Positions 50,131 to 61,206 of a stretch of DNA of 64,000 nucleotides are shown here, in pieces. The notes under the pieces were generated by a model that worked only from the letters and a program-made list of their open reading frames with translations, was not told where the DNA came from and did no database searches. The number at the start of each line of letters is the position of its first letter. Position 1 is the first letter of the stretch. Location of the stretch: positions 9,854,046-9,918,045 of the forward strand of contig JAKZAP010000016.1 in the NCBI GenBank assembly GCA_023053575.1, in the 5' to 3' direction. The position numbers and the translations under genes were made by a program. This stretch comes from Branchinecta lynchi. Its lineage: Eukaryota > Arthropoda > Branchiopoda > Anostraca > Branchinectidae.

Positions 50131-50485
50131 CGGCTCCCGGTTCACTAGACAGTGACTATCTGAATATAATAGGTTTCTGTTCTCAAACACGGATAAAATA
50201 AAATGTCCGACGTAAATATTTGTTGCATAAGTATCCAAGAAAAAATCATTGCCAGATATTTTTGAACCAGTGTGACATTTACTAATTTCAGTGACTTTGA
50301 TATGCTAGCCCTCTCCAACAGAAACATTGGCCTTTTCTTGGCAACTCCTTGCTTTACTGAACCATTTCTAAACAAGCAAAAACTAAAATTTGGCAAATTA
50401 CAAAATTTTCTCTCATATAAAGGTTACAGCATTGCCAAAAGCTATTGCCAATTGAGTTTTGGGCAGTGACGTCGACAAGACTGAA

Positions 50486-50612
50486 CGTCAAGACCAAGGA
50501 CAAGACCAAGATTTTAGCACCGGCCTTAAGACCAAGACCAAGATTTGACCCCTGGTATTGAGACCAAGACCAAGATTTTAGCTCTGGTCTTAAGACCAAG
50601 ACCAAGAAAGTC
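50486..50612. repeat. Minisatellite AAGACCAAGACCAAGATTT
   Basis: Three to four units of about 42 bp with AGACCAAGACCAAGATTTTA and variable tails (GCACCGGCCTT, GACCCCTGGTATT, GCTCTGGTCTT). Related words reappear at about 51590-51700, so the TA MITE at 50755 may have split a larger element. Confidence 0.75.
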
Positions 50613-50754
50613 TAGGTTACTTTACGTTTCTAGCCAAACTAAGGGACATCAATGAAAAGTAAGCTGATATTTTTGTCAATAAATATGCACATAAATTTAC
50701 ACAATTATATGCCAATATCCCTGTTGCATTTTAGATAGACCAATGGTGCCAATA

Positions 50755-51095
50755 GTGGCGTTTTTGCAGATACCACAGTAACTGAATCTACAATTAGTCG
50801 TTTTTGCAGTTACCTGCGAATGCTTTGCAAAAACGACAATTGCCAAACTTGCACTTTTAGAAGTCATCCCAAAAGAAAATCTGATATCCACTTACATAAC
50901 GTGCTAAACTTCTTTCCCAACAATTTGACAAGAATACTAGGCTCTTCTGTTGGTGATGATAAAAGTGAGTTGACTTTTTCAGCTACCATGATCAGTTACC
51001 ACAGTGCAAAATCTGAACATCAGATATCACGTTACCTGGCCAGATACCACAGTATCTGCAAAAATGCCTTTGATCATGGTATCAGATACCATAGC
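50755..51095. mobile_element. Diverged TA MITE, TTGCGTTTTTGCAG family, right end lost
   Basis: GTGGCGTTTTTGCAGATACC after TA at left; the interior TTAGTCGTTTTTGCAGTTAC and GAAGTCATCCCAAAAGAAAA is shared with copies at 25470 and 40019. The right end stops at GATACCATAG without the GCAAAAACGCAAC terminus. Confidence 0.75.
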
Positions 51096-51099
51096 CTAC

Positions 51100-52344
51100 T
51101 GACGTCCTTGCTTTGTGCAGTTGCCCACTGTAGCTGAACACTTGCTCAACTGGTGCTGATGTTGCTGGAACACCTTCTCGTATAGGGGATTCATGATTCT
51201 GGGGCATTTTGTAACTTACATATGGCATGCTTACCTTACAAAAATAGAAGAAACCCCTTTACTGTCTGTGCTCTTTTTATTGCAGAACTTACAAACAGAG
51301 GACTACTTACAAGTCTTTTCCACAAAGTTTAAAGTTGTTCTTTAACTTCATTACAGAAGGTTCCTTGGTAGCCATTATTTTGTAACTGAATTTACTCATA
51401 CCAAGCCTTTGCTTATATATGGTTTAACATGATGAATATATCCTACAAATAATAACTATGATCCGCTAATCTCTTGACCTTCCAAATCTGGTCCTGATGG
51501 TGCAATCCGTTGTTAGCCTTCCAAAATTAATCCAACTGGAATTAGGGTCTTGAATACCAGGCTCAGTCTTGAAGACTAGGATAGGTCTTGCCTAGTGCAG
51601 GCGCAAGAACAACAGCAATACCAAGCATTTGCCAAACGTTTTAAGACCAAAATTCTTCACATCTGTCTTGATTCAAGAAATTCACGACCACATCTCTGGA
51701 CTTACCAACTTTTGGCTATTCTATTTTTTGCAAGAACTATGATTTGGTGTGAAAAATAAACAAAGTGTCTAATTTGAATTTTTCTAACAACATGTTCGAA
51801 TTTCAATGTTTTACCTTACTACGACCGTCATCGATTACACAAATTTCCGAAGAATAAAAACCTTGTTTTCATCACGTTTTTTTCGGTTAAACTGGAAGAT
51901 GTTTGTAAGGCAGCAGCTCAGCTTTCAATTCTTCACACAAATCTTGTGGATGTTTAGAGCCCTGTCCGAAAGCAACCACCAAATCCAAATGTCATAAAAT
52001 TCTTTTGGAGGGTGTATCAATCACCCTTGAAGAATGAAAGGCACAAGTAATGTCGCCGTCGTCATCGTCAGATTAAGGTCCATTCTTGAGCCGGTATGAC
52101 ACGTTACTGCGTTTTGAAGATTCCGCCGGTATTGTTCTGGTTCAAGAGAAAACCTATAATGTTACTAAAGTAGTCGAATATTTTTGTAGTCGGTAGCTTC
52201 TGGTATTTTGTAAATATACATACGCCCTTCATGAAATCCAATGGCTTTTTTCTGCCAGAGAAACAGTCACACGATAGATCTTGGTATAAGTTATCTGAAG
52301 GATGAATAAGCATGTGAAGGGAACACCAAGTCCCGCATTAGACC
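51100..52344. other. Intergenic sequence, no gene recognised
   Basis: No exon or clear repeat ends except the AAGACC words near 51590-51700. Confidence 0.35.
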
Positions 52345-52498
52345 CAGGAAAAGTCAGACTGAAGTCGGAACTCGGAGGCCAATATTGACAAACTTTGGAA
52401 GAGTAGTAAATGACTTGAACTCCCTTTCAGAATCGACCGTGTCCTCAACTTCTTCTGATGCTTTCAAGAAGTCACTGGATAATGAGTGGTTATTTAAT
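52345..52498 (+). pseudogene. C-terminal fragment of a LINE reverse transcriptase, split by a hAT-like insertion
   Basis: The frame reads FGRVVNDLNSLSESTVSSTS, then SDAFKKSLDNEWLFN, the W-N-L / FK--LD--W ending typical of CR1/L2-like proteins. The reading resumes after the insertion at about 52822 with DFKYCWYDPYQYE. Confidence 0.6.
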
Positions 52499-52814
52499 CA
52501 GGGGCGCCACAAATGGGGAGGAGGGTGCCCAATGTTGTAGTCCAGAAGGTAAAAAATAGCCGAGTCAGCGCGAACTACGCGATTTTTTGTAAAAATAGTC
52601 GATTTTTTTGTGGAAACAGGCGTTTTTTCTTTTAAATAGTCGTTTTTTCTTAAAATAAGTCTATTTTTCGTCAAATCAGTCATTTTTTTCTTAACAGCTT
52701 TTCTTTCTACAAAAGCAGTAGTTTTTTTCTGCAAGAACGGTCGGTAAAAATCACCAGCCAGTCGGTAAACACCTTGCCCCCCCCAAAAAAACATTTTTGC
52801 TAGTGCCGTTTCTG
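52499..52814. mobile_element. 316-bp hAT-like non-autonomous element
   Basis: Starts CAGGGGCGCCACAAATGGGG and ends TTTTGCTAGTGCCGTTTCTG. Flanks TATTTAAT (52491-52498) and CATGTAAT (52815-52822) agree at 6 of 8. The interior is AGTCGATTTTTTTGTGGAAA-like phrases as in 11191 and 11853. No ORF of its own. Confidence 0.75.
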
Positions 52815-53077
52815 CATGTAATGACTTCAAATACTGCTGGTATGACCCATACCAGTATGAGATGTCAGCCATCATCACTCACGGAGCAATCCAGATCCAT
52901 TGGACCTTAATCGCTCCGAAGTGCGATAAGGTATTTAAAGTTTAACCGAAAAGGGCTAGAACACGGTCTGAATTTTCGCGGGCAAATTGTGGACGGATTC
53001 TTTTCGTGACAGAGTTCTTACTGAAGACTACGGTGAGAAAATCGAAAATCTCCAACGGAGGTCAACATGATTCAATG

Positions 53078-53243
53078 TATTTAAATTTAAGACGTAAAAA
53101 TAAGTTATATTCAAACAATGTTTACAACGGATATACGTCTGCTATGATTCTTTATCAGCGATTTTAAATTTAAGATGTAAAAATAAGTTATATTCAAACA
53201 ATATTTACAACGGATATACGTCAGCTATGATTTTTATCAGCGA
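53078..53243. repeat. Tandem duplication of an 83-bp unit
   Basis: TTTAAATTTAAGACGTAAAA through TATCAGCG is followed directly by a second copy starting TTTAAATTTAAGATGTAAAA, with only a few differences. Confidence 0.88.
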
Positions 53244-53300
53244 TATTTCGGCCCTTCTTGAAAATAAGTTGCCTCCACTTTAAGGTAACAGGGATTTGCA

Positions 53301-53660
53301 GAACACACATAGAGGCAGAGCCATTTAAACAGTTTTAAATTAATGGCCAGGCCTAACTGGCCTAAGAGGAATTGAAAATAGCGAAACAAATCTGGCTAAA
53401 TGCACACCAAGAGGAAAAGTATCATCGTTTACTCTAGTTTATCTAGCGGCAATAAAAGAACTAATCAGGAAGGAATTGTCTGAAGGGCGTCTTTCCAGAA
53501 TAGTTCTTCTTTGGCCGCTAGTTGCGCTAGAATAATGTATATAGTGACACATTACTTCTTAGTGTACGTTTATCCAAGTTCGTTTGGCTATTTTCAGTTC
53601 CTTTAGGCCTAGCCATGTTTAAAACTGTTTAAAACGCCTCTGCCTCTATATGTGCTCTAC
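53301..53660. mobile_element. 360-bp palindromic element with CACATAGAGGCAGAG ends
   Basis: ACACACATAGAGGCAGAGCC at left is mirrored by CTCTGCCTCTATATGTGCTC at right. Inner arms TTTAAACAGTTTTAAA and CCTAAGAGGAATTGAAAATA extend the mirror. Likely a MITE; the target site is not resolved. Confidence 0.78.
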
Positions 53661-53842
53661 CGAACTCTGTTCTGTCAAATTCATCAAGTTTGTCAATACT
53701 GGCTTCCGACTTCAGTGCTGAATGCTGGTTGACTTTTCAATGGGGCTAATGCGCGATTCGGTATGAAGCGAAAGCCAAATCGCTTATTCACCATTCGGAT
53801 AACTTATACCAAGATCTCACGTTTGATTGTTATTCTTTCTTA

Positions 53843-54258
53843 AGGCGTATTCTCGCCGTTCCCCGAGGACTCCTCGTGGAATCGAAAGGAACGGCGAGAA
53901 TAGAGGGAGTCACTCAACGCGGACTCCGAGTACAGAAACAGCGAGAACACGGGGAGTGCTTCCAAAATTGATTTTGTTCGAAAAAGTAATATGCAGTTGA
54001 CGAAATTAGTCGGGATCCACTTTATTTTTGGTTTTGTTTATTCTGATTGTTTTTAATTAATTTTATATTGCACCAACACCAGCAAAAATTGATTCCCGTC
54101 CGAATCTGAAAGGGAGTCCTTTTTGATGATGGTGATGATAATCGGAGCACTCCCCGTCGGTGGGGACTCGCGAGAATACGGGGAGTGAGTCCCCGGGACA
54201 AACAAAAACGCGGGGACTCCTCAAGTGGAGTCCTCGGGGAACGGCGAAAATATGCCTT
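53843..54258. mobile_element. GGCGTATTCTCGCCG palindromic MITE, copy 3
   Basis: Starts AAGGCGTATTCTCGCCGTTC and ends GGGGAACGGCGAAAATATGC. Closest to 5823-6233, sharing TTTATTTTTGGTTTTGTTTA and GCACCAACACCAGCAAAAAT. Confidence 0.88.
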
Positions 54259-56399
54259 TAGCGCATCTGACGGAAATTCATTATTACAATTTATGAGGGA
54301 CGTATGGCGTATGTGGAAAGGTATAGGGTAAAATGATGTAGACAGAAATTGATACGTCGTACCTTTTTTGATGGAAATGTATTTTGTTATTTAGACGGAT
54401 TTTTTATCTAGCTCTAGTTACTCTGTCTGACTTTCCCCAAGTTTCACCAACAGAGCTCAGGCAAGAAGAGCTTCACGAAGGCAGAGCGCAACCGCACAGG
54501 TCGAACTCCCTCGTTCTCTTGTCGTTTAGTAGTGTTTAACGTGTGGCAGTCTTTTCAATAAGTTACTGATAGTGATGGAAAACAACGCACGTGCGTGGTG
54601 AAGTGAACTTTCTTTTGGATATTTTTGAGATGTGAACTTTGCTGTCTGGCCTATCTATTTGTAAGTGAGTAGCTCTAGGCTCTGTTTGGGTTCAAGCTTT
54701 TCAGTTCATATACACAAGTCTTGCTGTATGCTTGTGTTGCTAGACTGTTCAGCAGTCTTGCTGATACTGGTGTTGTGATGTGTTAGCCAGTCTCTTTTTT
54801 AACTACTGTAGGTGATTGACCAAGCCCTTGGCAGCTTCCTAGTGAATTGATTGTGACGTTTTACACAGACGAATAGACTAGACAAAATGAGGATACTTGC
54901 ATAATAAGAGAAGGCTCTACTACTAAGGCTAAGCTTGTGTTCATGTGTCTTTGCTCTGTTTATGGCACAGTCTCATCTAGCTGACTCGCAGTTGCATAGT
55001 TTTCTGCACACCGAGAATGGTTTGTAGCCTAGCTTTTGTATAGCGTAGCCAAGTCATATACAGATCCCCTTTTTGGAATTAAAATACTTAGTCTAGATGT
55101 TAAACAGTGCATTCTAGTGAACAGTAGAGGTATACCTTGGGTATGCCTAAATCAATGTCACCTAACAATGAGTGGTTGCTAAAGAAAAAACTAAAATCCA
55201 TTCCAAGCAACTTTTAGGTGCAGAATAGGGTACAAGTGGCGGTAGTCGGGCAGTTAACTCGTCACTTAGATTTGAATCACCTTAAAAACTAAACCGCTCT
55301 ACTCATAGATCTCGTTTATGTATTAAAAAATTCATTTGTAAATCACACTTCTTTTTGCCGTTTCTTGACACCACTGTTGCAAGAATGCTCTACTTGATTT
55401 TCAGATATTCTGCCAAAAACTATATTGAAGGGCGGTCCTTTTTGTGCTCAGACAATCTCGGGCAGTCACACACAAACTCGGGCAGCTTCATTTCGGTTTT
55501 CACACTTCTGGTGGTTTGTGCTGCTGATTTTTAGACAGCTATAATGGACTGAAGTTGAGCTTCAGCAGAAGGAAAGAATATACGAGGCAGAATATTTAAG
55601 ATTACTCCACAAGGAAGAAAATTTAGGTAGCTTAAACCAAGTGCCCGAGATTAACTCTTGGCCGGGCGCTAGCAGGAACTGGTTAATGTAGTGCCCGTGT
55701 TTATCTGCCGTCTGCGTAATGCCGCTGGTACCCTACATGCTAGACACATTTAATCCATTCATTTGTGTCACTTTTTACTTGAAAACTTGGCTGTCAGTAT
55801 GTCTGTTAACTACCATCTGTTATTCCTTTCATTTTGCTAAGTGGAACATAGCATAACTAAAAAGATAGCAACCTCCAGATACTCTTTAAGCGAAGAAGCA
55901 CATTTAAAAATTCATAATAAATCGGATTTTTAAAATTTCAATTCAAAAGTTTGTGCCAAGATAGCCCTGACACAGTTGGCTTTTAGGGATCTGCCGTAAA
56001 TTCCCTGACATTCCCTAAATCAGGCTTAAGTTCCTTTTGGTCCCTAATTCACTTTTGAGGTCCCTTGAGATTTTTTCCTGATGAAGATTGTTACATTTCA
56101 TTGAATGTCTTACTCTAACTATGTGAGTAACCTGCATACTTGTGAACATAAACCTATTTCAAAGCTATATCGTTACTGGGTGATTGAAAGAGACTAGTAG
56201 CAAAAAGAATTGACATCGTTTGTCACTGACGTCACACAAAAAGACAATCAGGGCGTCTAGAGATCTGTTTTTTTGTCAGATTCTCTAAAAAAAAATTATT
56301 TATCGCTTATCAGCTGTATGAACACAAGAGTCAATGATATTGTAGTGGTGTTTTATGGAAAAATTATGGCCAAATGGCTCAGCTTCAGATACAACTGTT
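54259..56399. other. Low-repeat intergenic block; possible non-coding first exon near 54.5 kb
   Basis: This is one of the least repetitive stretches right of ABTB1. A consensus donor (TTTGTAAGTGAG) ends a candidate exon at about 54660, and the sequence before it has 5'-leader character, but there is no coding signal. I see no exon with a recognisable protein further on. Confidence 0.3.
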
Positions 56400-57330
56400 A
56401 CTTTTAGAAAATTTTCTGGTTTTGGTCAGATTTACGCAAACTGTTAGTCTGGCTAGAAAATAATTTGTGTACACAGATTCAGGATGTCTTGTTACTCCTA
56501 CGTCAGACCTCTAATCAACTTTAGATGGAACTTTTTCTTTCAACTAATTTCCAGTTTGGTTCGGATTCCGGGCGAACTGTATGTTTGGGGACAAAATAAT
56601 TTGCATATACGGATTCAGCACCTCTCCTTACCCCTGTTTCAAATCTTTAATCATCTTCCAGTAAAACCTTTACTTTTAAAGGACTGTCTTACCTATAATA
56701 ATAATGCAACCTACTTCCCTAATCACTCGGTATATTTCTAAACCCGGAGACCCCAATATAGTATGGTACATTCTAACCCATCTAACAGAACCACTCTGAT
56801 TTTCTCACTTGTTGTGTTTTGCTACCTTTGATGTGTATCACGCCATCAATGGTTGTCGACAAGAAGTATTTTCATTAGAAAAACCCTTTGCTTCCCTGTT
56901 TTTGCTATTAATCAACGGGTCTCGGAAATGGCTGAAAACAGCCAAAACCATGGGTTATTTCTTGAAAGCACAGCTTAGTTTTAAAGTATCCAAATATTTT
57001 TAATACTGTTGAAGAGTAAATATTGAGAGGGGTCCTTTAACAAATTTTCCAGTCTTGGCCGGATTCCAGGCTAACTATTTGTCTGGTGAGAAAATAATTA
57101 TTATATATGGATTCAGCATGCCTGAGCATCCCTGCCTCTTAATTCAACTATCTAATTAGCTCTTAAAAATATTTTGTTGACCCCTTAATTTGAGCCCCTC
57201 TCTCACCCCTAAATATAGAGCTACTGCCCATCTATGAACTTGACCTTGCTCTTGACCCAAAGAATCCTCATACCAAGTTTGAACAAAAGATACCATTCCA
57301 CTAGAGAGTTATTGTGCTTATATACGGACA
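56400..57330. repeat. Repeat with GGATTCAGCATGCC units, plus orientation, holding a TTAA MITE
   Basis: Units of GGATTC(C/A)GGCGAAC, AAAATAATTTGCATATACGG and ATTCAGCACCTCTCC recur at about 56400, 56560 and 57060. The inverse array is at 58660-59110. A TTAA MITE (56680-57036) interrupts it. It ends with AAGTTTGAACAAAAGATACC and ATACGGACAGACAA words. Confidence 0.6.
56680..57036 (+). mobile_element. TTAA-inserted MITE of the AGGACC family
   Basis: Starts AGGACTGTCTTACCTATAAT and ends GAGGGGTCCT with TTAA at both sides (56676-56679, 57037-57040). Shares CAACCTACTTCCCTAATCAC with its relatives. Confidence 0.88.
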
Positions 57331-58480
57331 GACAACTTTTGCGAAGTCACATATCCCTCAACTTACGTTTAGGGATCCAAAAAGCTATATAATGTATTTG
57401 CAAATTGGATGGCAGGCCGTTAGGCTACCATCTTCTTTCTTTGATATCTGATCGTGCTCAGAAAAAAAAAAAATTGTCTTGATTGCCCTGAAACTTGTCT
57501 GATGCCAACAGGTAAAGTACAAATAGGACTCTTTCATTAGCAAGTAGGAAGAAGGGTAATGAAATAGTTAAGAGGAGTGTTCAAATAAGCATATCTCTAC
57601 CATAGAGTGAATGTCAAAGACTCCCTGGATCAGTCCCCACTTCTGAGTGGTGCAGTGTAGTACCTAACCTATATCTATCTGCAAGGACTCTCACTGATTT
57701 TATTATGTGTAGCCTAGTAATTAGGCATTTACACAGTATGCCTAGGCTGTACACAATCCAAAAAAATTAGACCCAGAACAAGAAATACAGAATGAGAAAC
57801 ACCAAATTTGCTGAGTGTGTAGCAGTGTAGCTGCTGTGCTTATATATGTGTAAAAAGCGAATTTTTCAGTTGAAAAATTCAATCGAATATTTTTCAGCTT
57901 TTTTTATTTTTCACAATTTTTCAGCCAATGCTCACAATTTTCGCTGGATAAAATGGGGCTATTGAAATTTTACATCTACATGTGTCTATAATGTTCAGAA
58001 GTCATGAGAGTTATCTTATTTTGGCCAGCATGGTAGATAAACAAACGGGAGATTTACAAATTCTCAAGGTGTGTTTTGGGAACTATCTTTGATGAATTCT
58101 GGCAAAAGTTATATATTCATCCTCAGTTAATTCTGTGAGTGTTAGTCTATCACATATACCTTCTTTTCGCATTTTTTTTGCAGTGTTGTTGTTTGGCATA
58201 GCCTAATTCCAAATACTAATCCGAAAATATAATGGATTTTAGTTAGATTCTTAGAAAACCCTTCAAAACAATGGCACTATGGTAGCGTCCATGATTCTCT
58301 ATTTGGGATGATATTAGTTAAAACCCAAAGGAAGGTCAATACAGACGCGCCATAGGGGGTTTATCACTTGCAACTCTTTATCTCTCTGTGGGAATAGTGT
58401 GGAATGGCTATGATATAGCCACTGTGGTCCTTCACTGTAGGAAAGCACGATGTCCAAGTTCGGCCCATGACTTTCGAGGG
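57331..58480. other. Intergenic sequence, nothing recognised
   Basis: No exon, RNA gene or repeat terminus could be supported. TTTTTCAGTTGAAAAATTC at 57865 is a small palindrome. Confidence 0.35.
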
Positions 58481-59110
58481 ATACATATGACTTCTTAAAA
58501 GTTGTCCGTCTGTCTGCCTGTTAGCACAATATTTCTATAGGGGTTGAGACATTTTGATCAAACTTGGCATGAGGAGTCTTAGGGTTAAGTTCGAAGATGG
58601 ATTCTGTAGCCCCATATTCAAGGCTGGGGGAGGGTTTTGAAATCAAGGGGTAAAAATAAGTTTGAAAAGCTAATGACATAGGAGCAAGGAGACATGCTGA
58701 ATCCGAATATGAAAATTATTTTCTCGCCGGACAAGTAATTCATCGGAATCCGGCAAAACCCAGAAAAAAACTGGAATATAAGATTTTCGATTTGTGGGTA
58801 AGAAGACATGCTGAATACGTATATGAAAATCATCTTCTCATCGCATATATAGATCGCTCGGAATCCGGCTGAAACCGGAAAATTAGTTAAAGGCAGGAGT
58901 TTTATCTGAAGTTGATTAGAGGTTCAGTGTAAGGTGAGATGGAGGAGAGATGCTGAATTCTTTTTTGAGCTTTAGTTTTTGTCAGACAAATAGTTTGTAC
59001 GGAATGCCGAAACCGGAAATTTGGCAGACGTAAGGAAGGAAGTTTTGGTCAGTCAAAGTAGATAGGACGTAGGTTCTAGGGGAAACATACTTGCTGAATC
59101 CATATCTGAA
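58480..59110 (-). repeat. Inverse copy of the GGATTCAGCATGCC repeat
   Basis: On the plus strand GACATGCTGAATCCGAATAT, ATGAAAATTATTTTCTCGCC and GGAATCCGGCAAAACCC recur every 110-170 bases. The left border GTCCGTCTGTCTGCC is a common repeat edge and mirrors the CGGACAGACAA border at 57330. Confidence 0.6.
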
Positions 59111-59641
59111 CTTGGTCTTCTCAGAGGGTTACCATTGGGCTTAATCTGTTTCTAAATTTTAATAGTAAAAATGTTTAAGAAGTCTGTCCAAGACCGAATA
59201 TCTACAAGACCCAATTGTATGGATCAAATATACAATTTGTGGGATCCCATCGAAACCTTTGGTCTTGTTCCCTGTTGTGGAACACGTTTTTAAGCTATTC
59301 AACCCAAGTGTTTGATCCCCCTCCCCTTGATGTGTTGGGATGTGCACCTTATACCCTGATTTTGAAATTGTCTGAGTAGCATACTGATGCCGACAGTCCG
59401 TGTCTTCTACCTGGCAGTGCCATTTCTGCTGTTCAGTTTCTTCAAGCGATGGTCAGGAGTCGCTGAAGACGATGACCGTTTTTCTTGGTCTTGCTTTTGT
59501 GGTATCCACTTCCAGAACTTTCGAAATGACTCGCTCTGTTTAAAGCTATTTTGGTGGCGATGTGCAGCTTGTATTGGGGTGTGTTTGACGATGAGACCAC
59601 TTGGATGTCTTTTACTGACCCTTCTGTGAAGACCTGCAGGT

Positions 59642-59867
59642 CAGGGTTGCCACATGTCGCACGATAGTGTGAATTGTCACTCTATTTTGTATTGTCCTAC
59701 GTAGGACACGAAATTCACTCTATTTAAAAGAAAACGTCCAGATCTATCATTCTCCATCATTGATTCTGGCCAAAAGTGACCATTTCAAATTTTTTATGAA
59801 AATATAAAATATCACTTTATTTTCGACCTAAAGTCACTCTTTACATTTTTTTTATATGGTAACCCTG
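59642..59867. mobile_element. 226-bp hAT-like MITE with perfect 8-bp target duplication
   Basis: Starts CAGGGTTGCCACATG and ends TATGGTAACCCTG. Flanks CTGCAGGT at 59634-59641 and 59868-59875 are identical. It differs in sequence from the CAGGGGCG family. It contains repeated CACTCTATTT/TCACTTTATTTT words. Confidence 0.93.
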
Positions 59868-59990
59868 CTGCAGGTGGGTCCGGGCTTGCCGTATTGTTTC
59901 GAGTAAGATAGATGGCGAATCTCATTTTCTGTGTATACATGCATGCCATGTGAGCTGCAGCTCAACCTCAAGGCTGGCTTGTCATTTCCG

Positions 59991-60170
59991 ATGTCCAGGC
60001 TTGTTGAAAGGCGTAGGCTATTGTTACTTATTACTTTCACTGCTTTGGTGGTCCTTGTAGGTTTCCTATTCATGATGTTGTTGTTGAATCGACTTTTGGA
60101 TCCACCTTACGTTCACTTTCGTGTGTCGTGGGAATCACATCCTCCATTTGTTCAAACATTTGCATCATAG
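59991..60170 (+). other. 59-codon frame with a strong membrane-anchor segment; candidate micropeptide or first exon
   Basis: From ATG at 59991 the frame reads MSRLVERRRLLLLITFTALV then about fifteen further hydrophobic residues, then RLLDPPYVHFRVSWESHPP and stop at 60170. Basic residues followed by about 22 hydrophobic ones and a short outside tail is the layout of a type II anchor. A second frame starting MPTVRVFYLAVPFLLFSFF (59387-59629) lies upstream on the same strand, beyond a MITE. No family is recognised, no good donor is seen, and chance is likely enough that confidence stays low. Confidence 0.2.
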
Positions 60171-60390
60171 TGCATTTCACCGTGAACAAGGACTTTTGGG
60201 AAAGCCTCCCTGGGAGGACGTAGTTGGTTGAGTGCTCGGGCGTTACAGTTCTTTTAATAATCAGGATATCAGTAATCGGAAAAATATATCTTTATGACTA
60301 GTGTAAAACCGAGTAATCAGCAGTAAAGTAAGTACCTTACGTCCGTGTAGCGTGTACCCGAGCGGTTGATACCTAGCTCGACAGTAAAGG

Positions 60391-61206
60391 ATCATTTACA
60401 CGGCGGGTATTTTCCGGAGACGAGAGGGGAAAGTGTTCACATGGTACCCGGGGCCGGGTATTTTTCAATCGACAGTACTGTGATTCAAGGCTGACCTTGA
60501 TGTACGCGTTCAACTGTTTAGAACGTACTGCTATCATCTTTTTGCTTTAGCATTGGTAACTAATGCTACCGCTAAAAGTCTTAGCAACGCTAAAATGAGT
60601 TATAACCGTGTGTTCCGGCGTTTGTTTAAGCTACCATATATATGTAGTGTTTCTTCGGCTCTCGTTTCGAGAAGATGCATCACTTTTGAGGAAATTCGCC
60701 GTAAGGCTAGAGCGGCACTTCTGTGCCGTCTTTTGGATTCAAAAATTGAGGTTATAAAATTTGCCACTGTGCCAATTTTTCATTGCCTGCCTGTATGGCA
60801 GTCTCTTCTTGCTGCAACGCAACAGCAGGAACAGACTGCATGATTTTGTTGTTGTTGTTGTTTTCTTTTCTGTGTGTTTTCTTTTTCGTTTATGGCTATT
60901 TGCTGAATAAAAAGTATTCATTCATTCATTCATTTGGCAATAAATTCGAAGGTTTTAAAGCTCAGGATATCTCTCTACAATGGACACCGACGTGTGTTCA
61001 TTTGGATCCCTTCTTGTTTGTACAAGATCAAAATTATTCCTCGAGAATCCGATTTTGTTGTTACTGACGTCGAAGAATACGCTTCTACAAACGAATCTCC
61101 GCTTAAGAAGTTCGCGAAATTGAAGTCCAAAATACCCGGGGAGTTGTTGCTGTTGCGGGGAAAGATACCGCGGAGTACGGGTAAATACCCTCCGTGTAAA
61201 AGTAGC
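60391..61206. mobile_element. Inverted-repeat element with TTTACACGG ends, interrupted by a LINE fragment
   Basis: Left ATCATTTACACGGCGGGTAT and right ATACCCTCCGTGTAAAAGTA are inverted, with inner TACCCGGGG and CCCGGGGAG words. The LINE 3' end at 60480-60940 lies between. Long frames crossing the right arm are not genes. Confidence 0.65.
60480..60940 (+). pseudogene. C-terminal fragment of a third LINE family with (ATTC)n tail
   Basis: The frame at 60553-60843 reads SLSNAKMSYNRVFRRLFKLP, then RRCITFEEIRRKARAALL and stop, like the C-terminal domain of CR1/L2-type proteins (YN-A-RR). It is followed by (GTT)n, CTGAATAAAAAGTATTC and ATTCATTCATTCATT. The 5' part is missing. Confidence 0.7.
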
